Assembly (NCBI GenBank): GCA_000151295.1
Contig: GG745342.1
Location: 1,157,288-1,221,287, forward strand
Direction: 5' to 3'
DNA: 64,000 nt
From: Allomyces macrogynus ATCC 38327
Lineage: Eukaryota; Blastocladiomycota; Blastocladiomycetes; Blastocladiales; Blastocladiaceae
Part shown: positions 32,567 through 44,168 of the stretch, piece after piece
Layout of the letters: each line of letters opens with the position of its first letter
Position numbering within the stretch: position 1 is the stretch's first letter
The notes under the pieces: generated by a model
Told to the model about the DNA's origin: nothing
What the model saw: only the letters and a program-made list of their open reading frames with translations
Databases searched by the model: none
Position numbers and translations under genes: made by a program

Positions 32567-33001
32567 TTACTGCACAGGCACGAACATGAGCGACTTGACG
32601 ACCAACGGCTTCGACTTGTCGGCCGGGTCCGGGAACGCGACATGCGGGCGAACGCCGTCCCACACGCTCATTTCCGCAGCGGGCGTGCCCGTGCACCCCC
32701 AGTCGCGGAACAGCTTGACGTTCCACGCCGGCACGAGGTTGTCGTAGGTCGGCCACGTGTGCAGGTAGATGAACCCGTCTTCGCGGCCTTCGAGACCGCG
32801 GCACTGGCCCGTGGCCGTGGCCGCGTCGCCCATGACTTGGATGGAAACGCGTGTCTGGTCCGGGGCCCAGATCGAGACGATCGGGTCAGAGGGCGGGGTC
32901 TTGCCGGCGGCCGGGGCGGGCGCAGGTGAGGCCGAGACGGTGGCGAGGAGGGCGAGGAGGGCGACGAGCGCGACGAGGAGAGCGTGGTTGGCGGCGATCA
33001 T
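32567..33001 (-). CDS. small secreted two-cysteine protein, array member 5, 144 aa
   Basis: Intronless. ATG 33001, signal peptide MIAANHALLVALVALLALLA with probable cleavage after TVSA-S. Mature pattern: PPSDPIVSIW, VSIQVMGDAATATGQCRGLE, DGFIYLHTWPTYDNL, WNVKLFRDWGCTGTPAAEM, WDGVRPHVAFPDPADKS and KPLVVKSLMFVPVQ. The usual GDY is GDA here, and FYW is replaced by SIWAPD. Both family cysteines are present. It is the first (upstream-most) gene of the same-strand array and pairs with member 4. Confidence 0.9.
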   Translation of the reverse strand: MIAANHALLVALVALLALLATVSASPAPAPAAGKTPPSDPIVSIWAPDQTRVSIQVMGDAATATGQCRGLEGREDGFIYLHTWPTYDNLVPAWNVKLFRDWGCTGTPAAEMSVWDGVRPHVAFPDPADKSKPLVVKSLMFVPVQ

Positions 33002-33616
33002 GGTAAGGCTTGGGTGGATTGTCGACGGCTGGCGATGGGTACGAGTGCCAGCTAATGGTCGACGCGGTGCGGGTCCTTATATATCCCATACCATGTCAAG
33101 TGTCTGGACGCTCGTCGAAAAGAGCGAATCTGTCCCTGGTTCGAGCACAACGCACGACGAGTGGTCACAGGCGATCAAAAGTGGGGCGGCGCGGCCGGAC
33201 GCGGGGCGGGGTGCCTGGCCGAGGTCGCGACGCGTCGCAACGGCTCGCAGTGCACGCCACGGTCCCGGAGCCGTGGGTCGGTGGAGCAGACTCGGAAAGA
33301 CGAGGCTGACGCGACACTGATTTTGTATGCCGCTGGGGCCATGATGATAGCGCGTGCGGCCAACAAGCACGCATTTCGGATGCAAAACTGTGGATAATCG
33401 GACTAGCCGCAATGATAGACGACACAAACATGGTGGGGCGTGGGATGCAGGAGGTACGTACACAACATCAAAATTGGCGCGACGGCAAGTAAGAAGCGGG
33501 AACCGACTTCCCCACCTCCGTACGCGCCCACGAAACGGACAACAGAGGCGTGCGAGGTATGCAACATGCAGTCGATGGCGTGCGCCAGGCACGCGCGCTC
33601 CACTCGCCACCACCCT
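33002..33616. other. spacer upstream of the secreted-protein array
   Basis: About 615 bp between the promoter of member 5 and the end of the LRR gene. No gene recognised. Confidence 0.4.
33077..33084 (-). promoter_or_regulatory. TATA box of array member 5
   Basis: ATATATAA on the minus strand, 76-83 bp upstream of ATG 33001. Confidence 0.5.
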
Positions 33617-36600
33617 CTACACTTTGCGGAACCATGACACAGCCTTTTCGCGCACCTCGCGCAACGATGCCGTCGACGACCGCTTGGCCAGCTGCCGGAT
33701 CGACTGGATCGACTGGATCGACGTGCGCCGCTGCAGACTCGTCGTGCCGACGGCACGGTCGCTCTCAACGACCGGGTCCTCGACGAGGTTGCTCGCGGCC
33801 AAGACGGCGGGGGACGGCTCGCACACGAGCACGTCTGGGTTCACGGCCGACAGCCGCACCTGCGGGAACAGCAGACTCAGTTCCTCGATGACGTGCTCGA
33901 GCGGTGCCGACCCGTCGTCCGACGGCGGCACGCGCAGTGGCGTCGTGCCGAGCGCGAGGTACCGCAACCCACGCATCTGGTACATGGCGGCGGTGAGATC
34001 GTCGAGCGACAGGTACTTGGCGGCCGGCACGTCGATGGTCAGCGACGAGAGCCCGGGGCAGTTGGCGGCGAGCGCCTGCAGCCCGGCGGGGGTCAGGATC
34101 GCCGACCCGAGACTGTTGCGTCGCACGGGCGCCATGCCCACGGTGGCTGCCGCCTGCATGCTCGAGCTCGACGACGTGAACCCGTTGAACGACGCGACGC
34201 TCGACAGCGCCGTGGATGTCGGACGCGACGAGGACGCGAATGCGGCCGGGACCGACCGCATGCTCGACGACCGCTGCAGCATGTGCCGCGCCGTCACGGC
34301 CGTCGAGGCGACCGACGGTGCGGGCGCGACAGACCCGCCAATCGCGCCGCTGAATGACCGCACACTGCGCACGTCCGAGAAATCCTCGAGGTGTCCGTTG
34401 GCCAAGCCCAAGTTGCCCGACGGCGTGCCCGGCACATGCGCTCCCCATCCCCAGGCGCCATTGGGACCACCGGGACTCGACGGGAGCCCCTGGTGCGAGA
34501 AGCTGAGGTAGAGGTACTCGAGCCGGCCGCACGCTTGCGACCACCGCGGCAGGAGCGCGTCGTCGAGAAGCACGGGAAGGCGCGACGAGACCATATGCAG
34601 GGCGCGGAGCGTGTCGCGGTTGGCACGCAGCAGCGCCGTGAATTCGGCAGCGCCGCGATCGACCGACACGACGCACTCGTGCAGCGCGAGGTGCACGAGT
34701 GAGTCAATGTTGTTTGCGAGAATGCGTAGCTCCATGTCGCCGAGTTGCACGTCGTGCAGCTCCAAGTGCCGCAGACCGCGCGCGTAGTTGGCAAACGTCG
34801 GCGGCAGCGGGAGCGGAACGTCCTGCCACGGCTTCTTGTGCCGCGGCGCACCCCATTCCTGGTGCGCCGTGTCGACCCCCTCACGCAACTCGTCGGCACG
34901 CGTCACAACCTCGGCGAGCACCTGCGGATGCGGCACCGACACGACCATAATCGTCTGCGCGCGCTTCTTGGCAACAGCCGTCCATAGTTTGCTCACGGGA
35001 GCAATCACCGTGCGCAGCCGGTGCCGGCGAATCGAGGCCTTGTTGCGCTCGTCATCGATCTGGGCAATAATGCGCGCAACAATGTTGCACGAGTTGGCCA
35101 AGACCTGCGCGGCCGTCTGGCCCGGCGCGCGCGGAACGGGCGGGACGGGCACGCCCGGGCGCATGTACTGGCTCGTGTGGTCGGGCCAAGCCAAGGCGTC
35201 GCCCAAGTCGTGCGCCTCGTCAGTGGCGCTCACGGCCATGCTGTAGTTGTCGGTCGTCGCAGCGTGCACCGAGTCGGTGAGATGGTTCGGCGACCGCTCG
35301 TGGTCGCTGTCGGCGAGCGCCAGGCCCGAGTCCGGGTGCGCGGGGTTGATGCGCACGGGGTCTGACTCGGGCGCTGACGACGACGTAGCGGCAATAAACG
35401 CGGCCCACGAGCTTGTCGGCGGCACGCGGGCGCGCTCTTCCTCCTCCTCGATCGACACGGATGACGTGGTCGGCGCAGGCTTGAGCGTGGCTGCCGGCAC
35501 GTCCTCGGGCACGGTCGTCTCGACGAGCGAAAGCGGACGAGCAACGGGTTCGCGCGGGAGATCGCGCGGGGTCGCCGCGACGGGCGCCGGGAGCTCGGCG
35601 GGCAGGACAACTTCCGGCTCGGCCTTGATGGCCTTCTTGGGTTCAACGACGGCGGCCTGAACCTTAGCAATCGACGCTGGCACGGCAGCTGGGGTTGAGA
35701 CGGTCTCGACGGGCTTGACGACGGGCTTGACGGCCGTCGTCGCCGGTGCGGGAAGATCGCGCGAGGCAGCGGCAGCGGGAGCAGCGACAACTGCGGGCAC
35801 GGCCAGCACGACCACGGCGACCGCGGGCTCGACGACGGCGTTCTTTTTGACGACCTGGACCTCGGCCAGGTGCTCCTTGACCTCCTTGACGACGACGGGT
35901 TCCGCCGGGAGCTCCTCCTGGTGATATGCACAAACGGTCAGTGTACGTCGCGAGTGAGTGAAAGAGAAAGGACAGCTTTGAGACGCACCTGAACGGGCTC
36001 CACCGCAATCTTCTTGATGGCAACCGCCGGCGCGAACGGCGCGGCGACTGGAGCAGCGACAACCGGCGACTTCTCCACAGCCTATTGAACCAAGGCACCC
36101 GGGTGATCAGAGACGCTTCCTTCGATTAGAGCGGAAACATGCGAAACAGGAAGCAACGAAACCAACCGGAGCGGGCGCCGACACGTGGTCCTTTTCGATC
36201 TCAAACGCCGCGGGGGCGACGCGCACTGGCGCAACGACCACGGGCTCGATCACAGCCGGGATGGGCGCGTGCACGGGCGCCTTGTCCGTGACCGGGTCAA
36301 CCAGGGCCAGCTCGCGGAAACTATCGCGCACCGACGTTGCCGACGACGCGGTCGCGGCCGGCTCGGCCTCGAGCACGGCGAGCGTCGCCGTGGCCTCTTC
36401 GTACGTCGGGAGAGCAGCGCTGGCGGCCGGGGCGGGAGCCGCAGCGACGACGCGCGGAGCAGCGACTTCGACGGCAGGAGCGGGAAGGGCCACGGGCAGC
36501 GCGGCCACTGGCTCGACGACGACAGGAACGGGCTCGACGGCAGGTGCAGCGCGCGGTTGTTCGACCTGGACCAGTTCGACGTGCATTGGCTCGGCGCGTG

Positions 36601-38775
36601 GCTGCTCAACCTTCGGCGGCTCAATGGGCGCCGACTGCACGGGCACCGACTCCACCTGCGGCTTCTGCTCAGCCTTGATCGGCACCTGCAATGAAAACGG
36701 CACGATCAGCTAGTGATTCAGAGATGGCGCAATGGGGAAATGGGTAGTACCTCAGCGTCGCGCTTGAGCTCGCGGGCAGTCTCCGCCACGGGCGCGACGT
36801 GAACGGGCTCGGCGGCAACAGGAGCCGGGATCGCGACGGGCGCGACCTCGGGCTTCTTGATCTCGGCAACAACCGCCGGCGCCGGCTTCTCGACGGGCTT
36901 GGCGGCAATCACAAGCTCCTCGATGGCCTTGGCGGCGGCAACAGGCTTCTCAACCGCCTTCTTCACGACCGGCTCTTCGACCGCCTTCGCCGGCGCGGCC
37001 GTCTCGACGGGCTTCGCGGCCACCACCGGTGTCGGCTCCTTGGCGACTTCGGCGGACTTCTCAGCGGGCTTGGCGACCTCGACCTTGACCGGCTTTTCGG
37101 CGGGCTTGGCGACTTCGACCGGCTTCTCGACGACCTTGGCGACGATAGCTGGCTCCTCGACGATCTTCGGGGCCGCGGCCGGCTCCGCCTTGAGCTCCGC
37201 AGGCACCGAGGCCAGCGCGACGGCGGCGACGGTAGTGGGCCCCTCGGTCTTCTTCTCCACGACAATCGGCGCAACGATCGGTGCGACCGGCGCCACGGCG
37301 GCGGGCTCGGCATCGTGGTGCGCGATCACAAACGGCGCGACGGGGGCCACCACCGCCGGCACGACCTCGGCCGGAACGGGCAGCTCGGGCTCGACCGGCT
37401 TCGCGACCGACGCCGCGGGCTTGTCCTCGAGAACCGGGACCGGGGCCGGGACCTCAACGGGCTCAGGCTTGGCGGGCGTTGGCGGCTGCATGGGCTCGAC
37501 CTTGGTCTGCGCGGGCTCCAGAGCCAGCTCGTGCGCGGCCGGCGCGGCAGGAGCCGGCGCAGGCTTGGTCTCGACGACAACGACGGGCTTGGGCTCGGGC
37601 TCCTGGGGCTTGGTCTCGACCACGGGCACGACGACCAGCACGGCGGTGGCAACCGGCTGTGCGGGTGCGGCCGGCGCCGCAGCGACAGACTCGGGGACGG
37701 GCTCGGGGGCCTTGGCCGTGCCCTTGGCCGCATCCTCCTTGACCGTTTGCTTGGGCGCGGCCGCGACTACGATCACCTCGGAGACCGGCTCGGGCACGAC
37801 CTCACGCGGCTTGCCCTCGATCTTCGCGTGCGCGGCAGGCTCGAGAATGGACGGCGCGACGGGCGTGGTCGGCTGGTCAGCGACGGCCGGTGCATGGGCC
37901 GAGTCCTCGGCCTTGGTGGCGTCACTCTTGACTTCGGCAGGACTCGCCGAACTTGCGTCGCTCGGTGCATGGCCTTCCACCGCGGGCGCGACCACTGGCA
38001 CGTTTTCCACCTCCTGTTCAGCGCGAACATCGAGCACCACGCCCTCCGTCACCGTCTCGAGCGCGGGCACCGCGGGCACCTCCTCCTCGCTCTCCTCTTC
38101 CTCGGCCGACGACTCGAGCACCGAGACGGGCGTCGTTGCGCGCGACACCGACGCGGATGGGGTCGACAGTCGCGCCACACTCTCCTCAATGTCCGATGCG
38201 GACGTCGACGAGTCGCGGCGCGACAGACGTGAGGGCGTACGCGCTGGTGGAGTCGCCGTGGCCGACCGCGCGGGCGGTGTGGCCGTACGAACCGGTGGAG
38301 TCGACGTGCGCGATGGTGTCCGGGCGGGCGTCGGTGTGCCCGCGCGGTGGTGGCGAGCCGTGGACGGTTTGGCGGTGGCGGTGGCGCCGGGGTGCGGCTT
38401 GGATGACGCGGGGCGCCCGCCGGTCGCGTGCGTTTTGGTGGTGCTGGATTTGGTACCGCTCGATGCCGGCTTACTCGCAGCTGACGTCGGCGTCTTGCTC
38501 GCGGCCGGCTTGCTGGCACCGCTCGCGGCGGGACGCGTTGTGGTCGTGCGCGTCGTCGACGCGGCGGGTTTCTTGGCCGCCGTGGTTGCCGGCTTGGTGG
38601 TCGTCGACTTCGCGTCCTTGTCCTTATCCTTGGTCGCCGACGTGGCCGGCTTGGCTGTTCCCGGCGGCCCCGTCGAGCTACCGGCTGTCGTCTTGGTGCG
38701 AGATCCGGCTGCGGGTGTAGGCTTGGCCGCGGCGGTTTTCCGGCCGCCGGGCGGAGTGCGTGGAGCAAACGACAT
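33617..38775 (-). CDS. large Ala/Pro/Glu/Lys-rich protein with C-terminal LRR-like domain, 1645 aa
   Basis: Four exons: 36751-38775, 36167-36685, 35989-36081, 33617-35917, all joined in phase 0. The introns are 65, 85 and 71 nt (GTACTA, GTTGGT, GTGCGT donors). The first 1000 residues or so are disordered. A basic Thr/Lys/Ala-Pro start (residues 1-200, microtubule-binding-like composition) is followed by hundreds of residues of repeated AKPVEKP, VAPVAPIV and PAPVPV words. A folded region of about 350 residues begins near 1200, with helices (AQVLANSCNIVARIIAQIDD; IRRHRLRTVIAPVSKLWTAV) and LRR-type strands (GLRHLELHDVQLGDMELRIL; LVHLALHECVVS; GLSSLTIDVPAAKYLSLDDL), resembling RNI-like LRRs of F-box/LRR proteins. 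The tail is basic. Exact function not recognised; a scaffold is the most one can infer. Confidence 0.75.
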
Positions 38776-39844
38776 GATTAGAGATGCTTGATCCCGAGCG
38801 ACTGGCGCGCGTGCTTCAGCGATGCGGAGCGGGACCTTGGCGGCCGTGAACGGTCAGCTGCAGGCGCGGATTCTCCCTAATGAGAGGAGGGCTCCGGGCA
38901 GCGGATCGGCGAGCGGACAGGTCGCGCGACGAGCGAGCGGGGGCGTGGCAGGGCGGGGGTTGCGTCGAACGAGCGGGCGCGCGACGGGGGTGCGGGAGCG
39001 GGCGTTGGCAATGGGTGCGCGCTGGTCCTGGTGGTCGTTGGCGATGGTTGGTGCCGGTCGGTCGCTCGCTCGCGGTGCTGCTGCAGGTCGCCAACGTCGC
39101 CGTCTATGGAGGTCGAGAGGTTGGGCGCGCGAGCAGGCGCAGTCGCGGGCGGACGCGGTGAAAATCCACGGTCGCGAGCAGGGAGAGAGAGGGCGAGGCG
39201 GTGCAGAGCACACGATGGTGGTGGCGACTTTGGCGAGCGGCGGCGCGTCAGGGCAGGGCGCGTCGTTCGCATGGTGCCGCAGGAGTGACGGCGTTGCCCA
39301 ACCGCGGCAGGGTGCGGCGCCTTGTTGCGGCAAGCAGTGTGATGATTTTTCGTGTTGTTTCGCGGCGCAGCGACGCCACCGCCGAACCTGCGAGACAACG
39401 CCGCGTCGAGAAGGATCGCGACCAGTTTGATTGTTGTATTGATGCGCATTTGGAGCGCGGCCAACCGCCATTCTCTTCGCCATGGATCACGTCAGGCGAC
39501 GGGTGGCATCCTTGCTCATGGCGGTAACATGGGTCGGGGTATGTTCGGGACGATCCAAGACGCGCGGGTGGGCCGCAAAGCCGTCGACCGTGGTGACTTC
39601 GCGGATTCGAAACGGCCATGCGCTCCTGCCCGGGACGCGCTGCGACCGCATGTGCCCGTGATCACACTTTCGGCATGGATGCCATGGCGCGGACGGGAAA
39701 GACGACCCGAGCACCTGTCTTCCATGACCTTCGAGGTGGCATGACCGCCCACACCGAACGTCCGCACGACAATGCTCGGCCTGCCGTCCCTTCCCGCCAC
39801 TTCCTCCTCGTCCTTCCACATGGGTGGGCAATCGGCACTGCACT
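38776..39844. other. spacer upstream of the LRR gene
   Basis: About 1.07 kb between the start of the LRR gene and the end of the transporter gene (both minus strand). Probably promoter plus 3' region. Open frames in it lack coding character. Confidence 0.4.
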
Positions 39845-41817
39845 TCATTCATCCTCTTCGTCGGCGCTATCCGCGAGAAACAACAGCTCGCGATCCTCCA
39901 CGCCCGCGCCCGCCGGTCCTCCCGGCGCGTCGAAATGCACCGTCCACTCGGCCGCGTCGCCGTCATCCACGAGCATATCCGCGCCCGATGGCGGTGCCCG
40001 ACTGCTCGCGCCGGCACCAGTCCACGCTGCCGGCAAGACATGCGCGGCACGGCCCGCCCACGACGACGGAGCCCAAGCGCTCGATCCGTGGTCGTGTGCG
40101 AGGAGCGACTCGCCAAGGGCGCCACCGTCGCGCGCAACAGCGGGCAGCTTGGCCATTTCCATGCGTGGGGATGGGAGGTCCGCGGCAATGGCGCGTGCGG
40201 CGGCGATCCGTGACTGTTGTTGCTGGTGGATGTGGTAGAGCGCGATCCCGGCGAGGCATACGAACAGGCCGACGATGTTGAGAGCCGTGAGGACGTCGCC
40301 TATTGTGAGGTTAAGAAACGGTCGTTCAGATCCGAAGCAAATGACCACCCCAAGCTGGGAGTGCATCGGCACGTACCGAAGATGAGTACCGACAGCACAA
40401 TCGTGCCCACCTCCTTGACAATCCCGGCGACCGACAGGGTCAGTCCGGACGTGAGCTGGATCGCGCGGTACTCAATGACGAGCATCGTGAACGCGAGCGT
40501 CCCACCAGCGACCACGAGCAGGACCGACAGTCGGGCGGCCGCGGCCGTAGAGAATGCAGGCATGCTCGTCAAGTGCGTGACGGGCTCGAGCAAGAAGGCG
40601 GTCGGGAGCAGCGTGCAGAACATGACGGGCGCGAGCACCTGGTTGGTCGCGAGCGGGTGGTTCAGGTGCAAGTCCGACTTGTGCAACAGCAGCTGGATTG
40701 CGGCCATGCGCAAACCGCCCATGATGGACGCGACAATGGCTTGGAGGAAGCTGGTGGAAATAGCGACAGAGTGAGCTGGAGTCCGCTCCACCTCGCAAAT
40801 GGGCACGAACGACGTGCGCACGTACCCGATCGGATCAAACGCCGACTCGTGCACGTGCGAGACCATCAACACCATGCCAACCGACATCGTTACCATCGAC
40901 GCGGCTAGCCGCCACGACGGCTGCTCGAGTCGGAACACGAGCGCAAAGACCATGACCCAGAACGGCGTCGTTGATTTCACCATGGTATAAAAACTGAGCG
41001 ACAACGTCTTAAGGCTCGCATTCGACAGACCAATGTCGAGCGCCGTCGCCATGCCGCACGGGACCACGGCCAGCGCAATCTTGCGCCACGACCGCGCGGC
41101 AGGCGGCGGTGGCGGCGGTGGTGGTGCGGCCGAGGCGGTGTCGAGGTCGTGATCAGCCACCAGGTCATGGTCGACGTCCCTGCCGCGCGTGTCAAGATCG
41201 CTGCTCGCGCCGCCGTCGTGATTGCTCGCCTGGTCTTCGTCACTGTCCTCGTCGTCGAGGATTCGGAACAGGTGTTGGTCGGCGTCGTTCCCCGCTTTCC
41301 GCCGTGGCCTTGTCGGCGACGCGCGACGCCCCGCACTCGTCGGACGCGACGACGACGATGACGACGCCCCACCCTGGTCGGGCATGAGCCGGTCGGTCGG
41401 CTTATCCGCAATCTCGACCACATCCTCGGCACTCGCTGCCGCCGCATACCGCGCGCGCCGGTGCGCAATCGCACGCGGCAACCAGCTGGACCTCGACGAC
41501 GATGCCGGCGCTGCCGCGGTCGCATGCGGGTCCGCTCCTGCCGCCGCGGCTGCAGCTGCCGCGGCAATAGCCGACGGCCGTGCGTTCGGCCAGCATATTG
41601 CGAGACACAGCGTCGAGTAGGTGAAATGCAACAGCGCGTGGCAGGCTGTGGCGAGTACGGGAAAGCCGAGGTGGTACCCGTGCACGCCGAAAAACCACTT
41701 GTTGTAGAGGTTGAGCGCGGCCGAGAGCAGGTACCACCCGAGAATCGAGGCGACGGCGGCGAGACCGAGCTTGCCGCTGGTGCTCGTGGTGCCGGGGGCG
41801 GCAGGGATGCCGTGCAT
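39845..41817 (-). CDS. nucleotide-sugar/triose-phosphate transporter family protein (SLC35C2-like), 606 aa
   Basis: Exons 40826-41817, 40377-40750, 39845-40299, joined by 75- and 77-nt introns (both GTACGT) that restore the family sequence exactly (FDPIGFLQAIVASIMGGLR; LIFGDVLTALNIVGLFVCLA). The start (residues 15-75) gives two membrane helices including WYLLSAALNLYNKWFF, the classic TPT N-terminal motif. FYTMVKSTTPFWVMVFALVF, VEYRAIQLTSGLTLSVAGI-type and GLFVCLAGIALY segments complete about ten helices of the drug/metabolite transporter superfamily. Between helices 2 and 3 lies an unusual polar insert of about 130 residues (residues 75-205, Asp/Ser/Arg-rich), probably cytosolic and regulatory. 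A long acidic tail follows helix 10. SLC35C2-type proteins sit in the Golgi or early secretory path and affect fucosylation; the substrate here is not known. Confidence 0.85.
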
Positions 41818-42212
41818 GGCGGTCGATTGGATTGGAAGCTTGCCGCGGTCGGGCCAGGTAAGTGTTAGTGGTCTAGAGGACAGCGTTTGCTGGCGGGTTC
41901 ACGACATGCGTGACAGGACGTGGTCGGCGCAGGAATGCAGGCAGTCGTGTCGAGTCGTGTCTTTGTTGAGAGCAAGAATATGAGCAGGGCCACGAGTGGT
42001 GAGTGGTGGAGAAGGAATCAATATCGTTGGCCAAGTGTGGTCGCCTGGTGGCCAGCCCGTGTCGTAAACTGGTGGCGGGCGGCGCGACGCCGCAACGACG
42101 AGCTCGTCCTTTCAGGTGTATTTTTGCTTTCTGGCCGCACCAAAATCCAGCTGAGATCGAGCTCGCATCAATACCCTGTATACCTATTTCTACGCGACGC
42201 GGGCCGCGACGC
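41818..42212. other. spacer upstream of the transporter gene
   Basis: 395 bp between two minus-strand genes. Holds the transporter promoter and the 3' end of the TRIP4-like gene. No motif recognised. Confidence 0.35.
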
Positions 42213-43774
42213 TTATCCGCACCCCGGGTCATCCTCGTTCGCAGCCTGCCCTGCTCCTGCTGCCGCAGATGTCACACGCGGCGCGCGTTTCCTGCCGGCT
42301 GACCGTCCACCAGACGCGGGAGCCGGGTTCGCGCCCGGGACCGCCGCGGCCACGCTCTTCTCCGCCGCCACAGCCGCGTTCCCTGCGCGGTTCTTGCGTG
42401 CCTTGCCCTTGCCGCCTTTGACGCAATCCGCGACCCCATCAGCCTCGGCCGCCAACGCGGCCGTGTCAACGTAGACGGGCCGTACGGCCAGGTCTGGGTG
42501 GAAGAACGCGCCAGTACCATCGCCGCGGTCATGGTCGTCTGCCGCATCGCCGTCTTGCGCTTGTCGACGTGGCGGTAATTCGACAGCGAGCCACGACGAG
42601 ACGGTGGGCATGGCGCCATCAATCTCCTCTTCAAGCACGTCGCCAAACCCGCGCAGCGTCACGTCGGTGCCCGGATCCGCCGACTCGACGACCTCTCCAC
42701 GGTCCAAATCAATATCGAGAGTGCGGTGGTGCCGCGTCGAAAGGCTCTCCACCTGCACGGCACGTCGCCGTTCCGCGTGCGCGCGCTCCACCTGTGACAG
42801 CCACAGTTTGCCGGCGCCTTCGAAATCGACGTGGTCGGCCTTGACGTCAATGACCTTGGTGCGTTGCGCTGAGGTCGCGTCGTAATCGAGCAACCGGTCA
42901 CGGTTGGCCTGCGCGGCGAGGAGCGCATCGGACGGTGCGCCGGTGGTGGAGAGCTGCTGGTCGGCGGACACGACGAGCGCGCCGCACGTGTAGCACGGGC
43001 CTTGGCCTTCGACGACGCAGACGATTCGGCCGCAGGTGAGGCAGTTGGTGAGGAGATCGTGGTGCGTGGCTGGGACGCGGGCGAGTTGGTGGTCAGCAAT
43101 GACAATCTCGTTAGATTCTCGCAAGCAGGACAAGATGAGTACCGTGGCACCCGCACTCGGCGCGAGCCGTGGCCAGCTTGCCTTCGCGCTCGAGCCGTTC
43201 GTAGTCGTCGAGCGTCAGCTTGTTGCCGGCGGCACGTTCTCGAGCGAGCCGCTTCTTGCGCGCGCGGTTCGACTCGGGTTTCGGCTCGGGTGACGCTGTG
43301 GCCGACTCGGTTCCCTCTACGGGCTGGTCGTCTGCGGGTGCCGGCTCGGGTGCGGGGGGCGGGACGACGATTTGCGACGCGCTCGCGTAAGACAGTCCTG
43401 CGACGGGAGCCGTGTATTCCCTGTGCGCAGATGGTGCGGGGGCAGTCTGCATGATCAACGGTCTAACGTGAGTACACTGCGACCACTGACACATGAGCGA
43501 CTCGCCATCACAAAGAACATACGGAGGATGGTGCTGCAGCCTTGGTTGGCGTGCGCCCGAACCGGCGGTTGGCAAAGTCGGCAATCAGCGCGCGTGCTTC
43601 ATCGTCGTCGCCAAGAAAATTTTGCAGCGTCATGACGAGCTCGCCCTCGTCCATGCTGAGCAGGTAGGGCAGCGTCCCTTCTTTGATGTCGGCGTCGGAC
43701 AGGCCCATGGAGAGGGCCAGAACGTGGCAGGCCCATTGCTGGAAGGCCGCATCGGCGGCAGCGGGTGCGGGCAT
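42213..43774 (-). CDS. TRIP4: TRIP4/ASC-1-like zinc-finger protein, 470 aa
   Basis: Exons 43523-43774, 43143-43446, 42213-43069; introns 76 nt (GTATGT) and 73 nt (GTACTC), exact in frame. Residues 1-80 form the helical N-terminal domain (WACHVLALSMGLSDADIKEG; LQNFLGDDDEARALIADFAN; RRFGR). A basic segment (ARKKRLARERAAGNKLTLDD) leads into the zf-C2HC5 finger at about 180-220: CGCHATHHDLLTNCLTCGRI then VCVVEGQGPCYTCG. This order is diagnostic of activating signal cointegrator 1 (human TRIP4, S. pombe and plant homologs), part of the ASC-1 complex with ASCC1-3, which helps resolve collided ribosomes and supports transcription and DNA alkylation repair. The rest (residues 220-470) has coiled and acidic parts. 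I see no ASCH domain, which human TRIP4 has at its C terminus. Confidence 0.88.
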
Positions 43775-44168
43775 CGTGGTACGTGTTGGTCGATCGTCTG
43801 GTCGCGCGGACGGGTCCTGGGTTGGTTCGTCGGGTGGAGAGCGTGCTGCAGCGAGTTGCGCGCTGGGATGCCCGCGGATTTGTAGCAATCGTTGACGTTG
43901 TGGACGCCAACGACTAGCCGGATGGTTGAATGAATCGGTGGAGTGAGCAAGGCCGCCAAAACCGCCGGCAACGGGGCGCGATGGCCGTGGCAGGTGTATG
44001 ATGCAGTTGCAGGTGGCGTTTGACTCAGTGTGCCTAGCGCTGTTGACTCCCTTTTGCTGGCACTGTTGGTTTTGAGCCAGACTCCACCTCCACCACGGCC
44101 GCCGGCCCCGCGCTAGCTCGCGTTCAACAAGCAAAGCAGATGCCGCGGTGACTTGCGGCTGCAGAGTC
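43775..44168. promoter_or_regulatory. divergent promoter space, TRIP4-like and FHA-BRCT genes
   Basis: 394 bp between head-to-head starts (43774 minus, 44169 plus). No TATA box or known operator seen. Both products have links to genome maintenance, so co-regulation is conceivable but not shown. Confidence 0.35.

Noticed and set aside
36799..38791. Long plus-strand frames (477 and 644 codons) opposite the LRR gene
   Set aside because: They mirror the Ala/Pro/Glu/Lys repeats of the minus-strand gene (Gly/Leu/Asp or Thr/Gly/Ser repeats). The minus strand has exact splice joins and a folded C-terminal domain.
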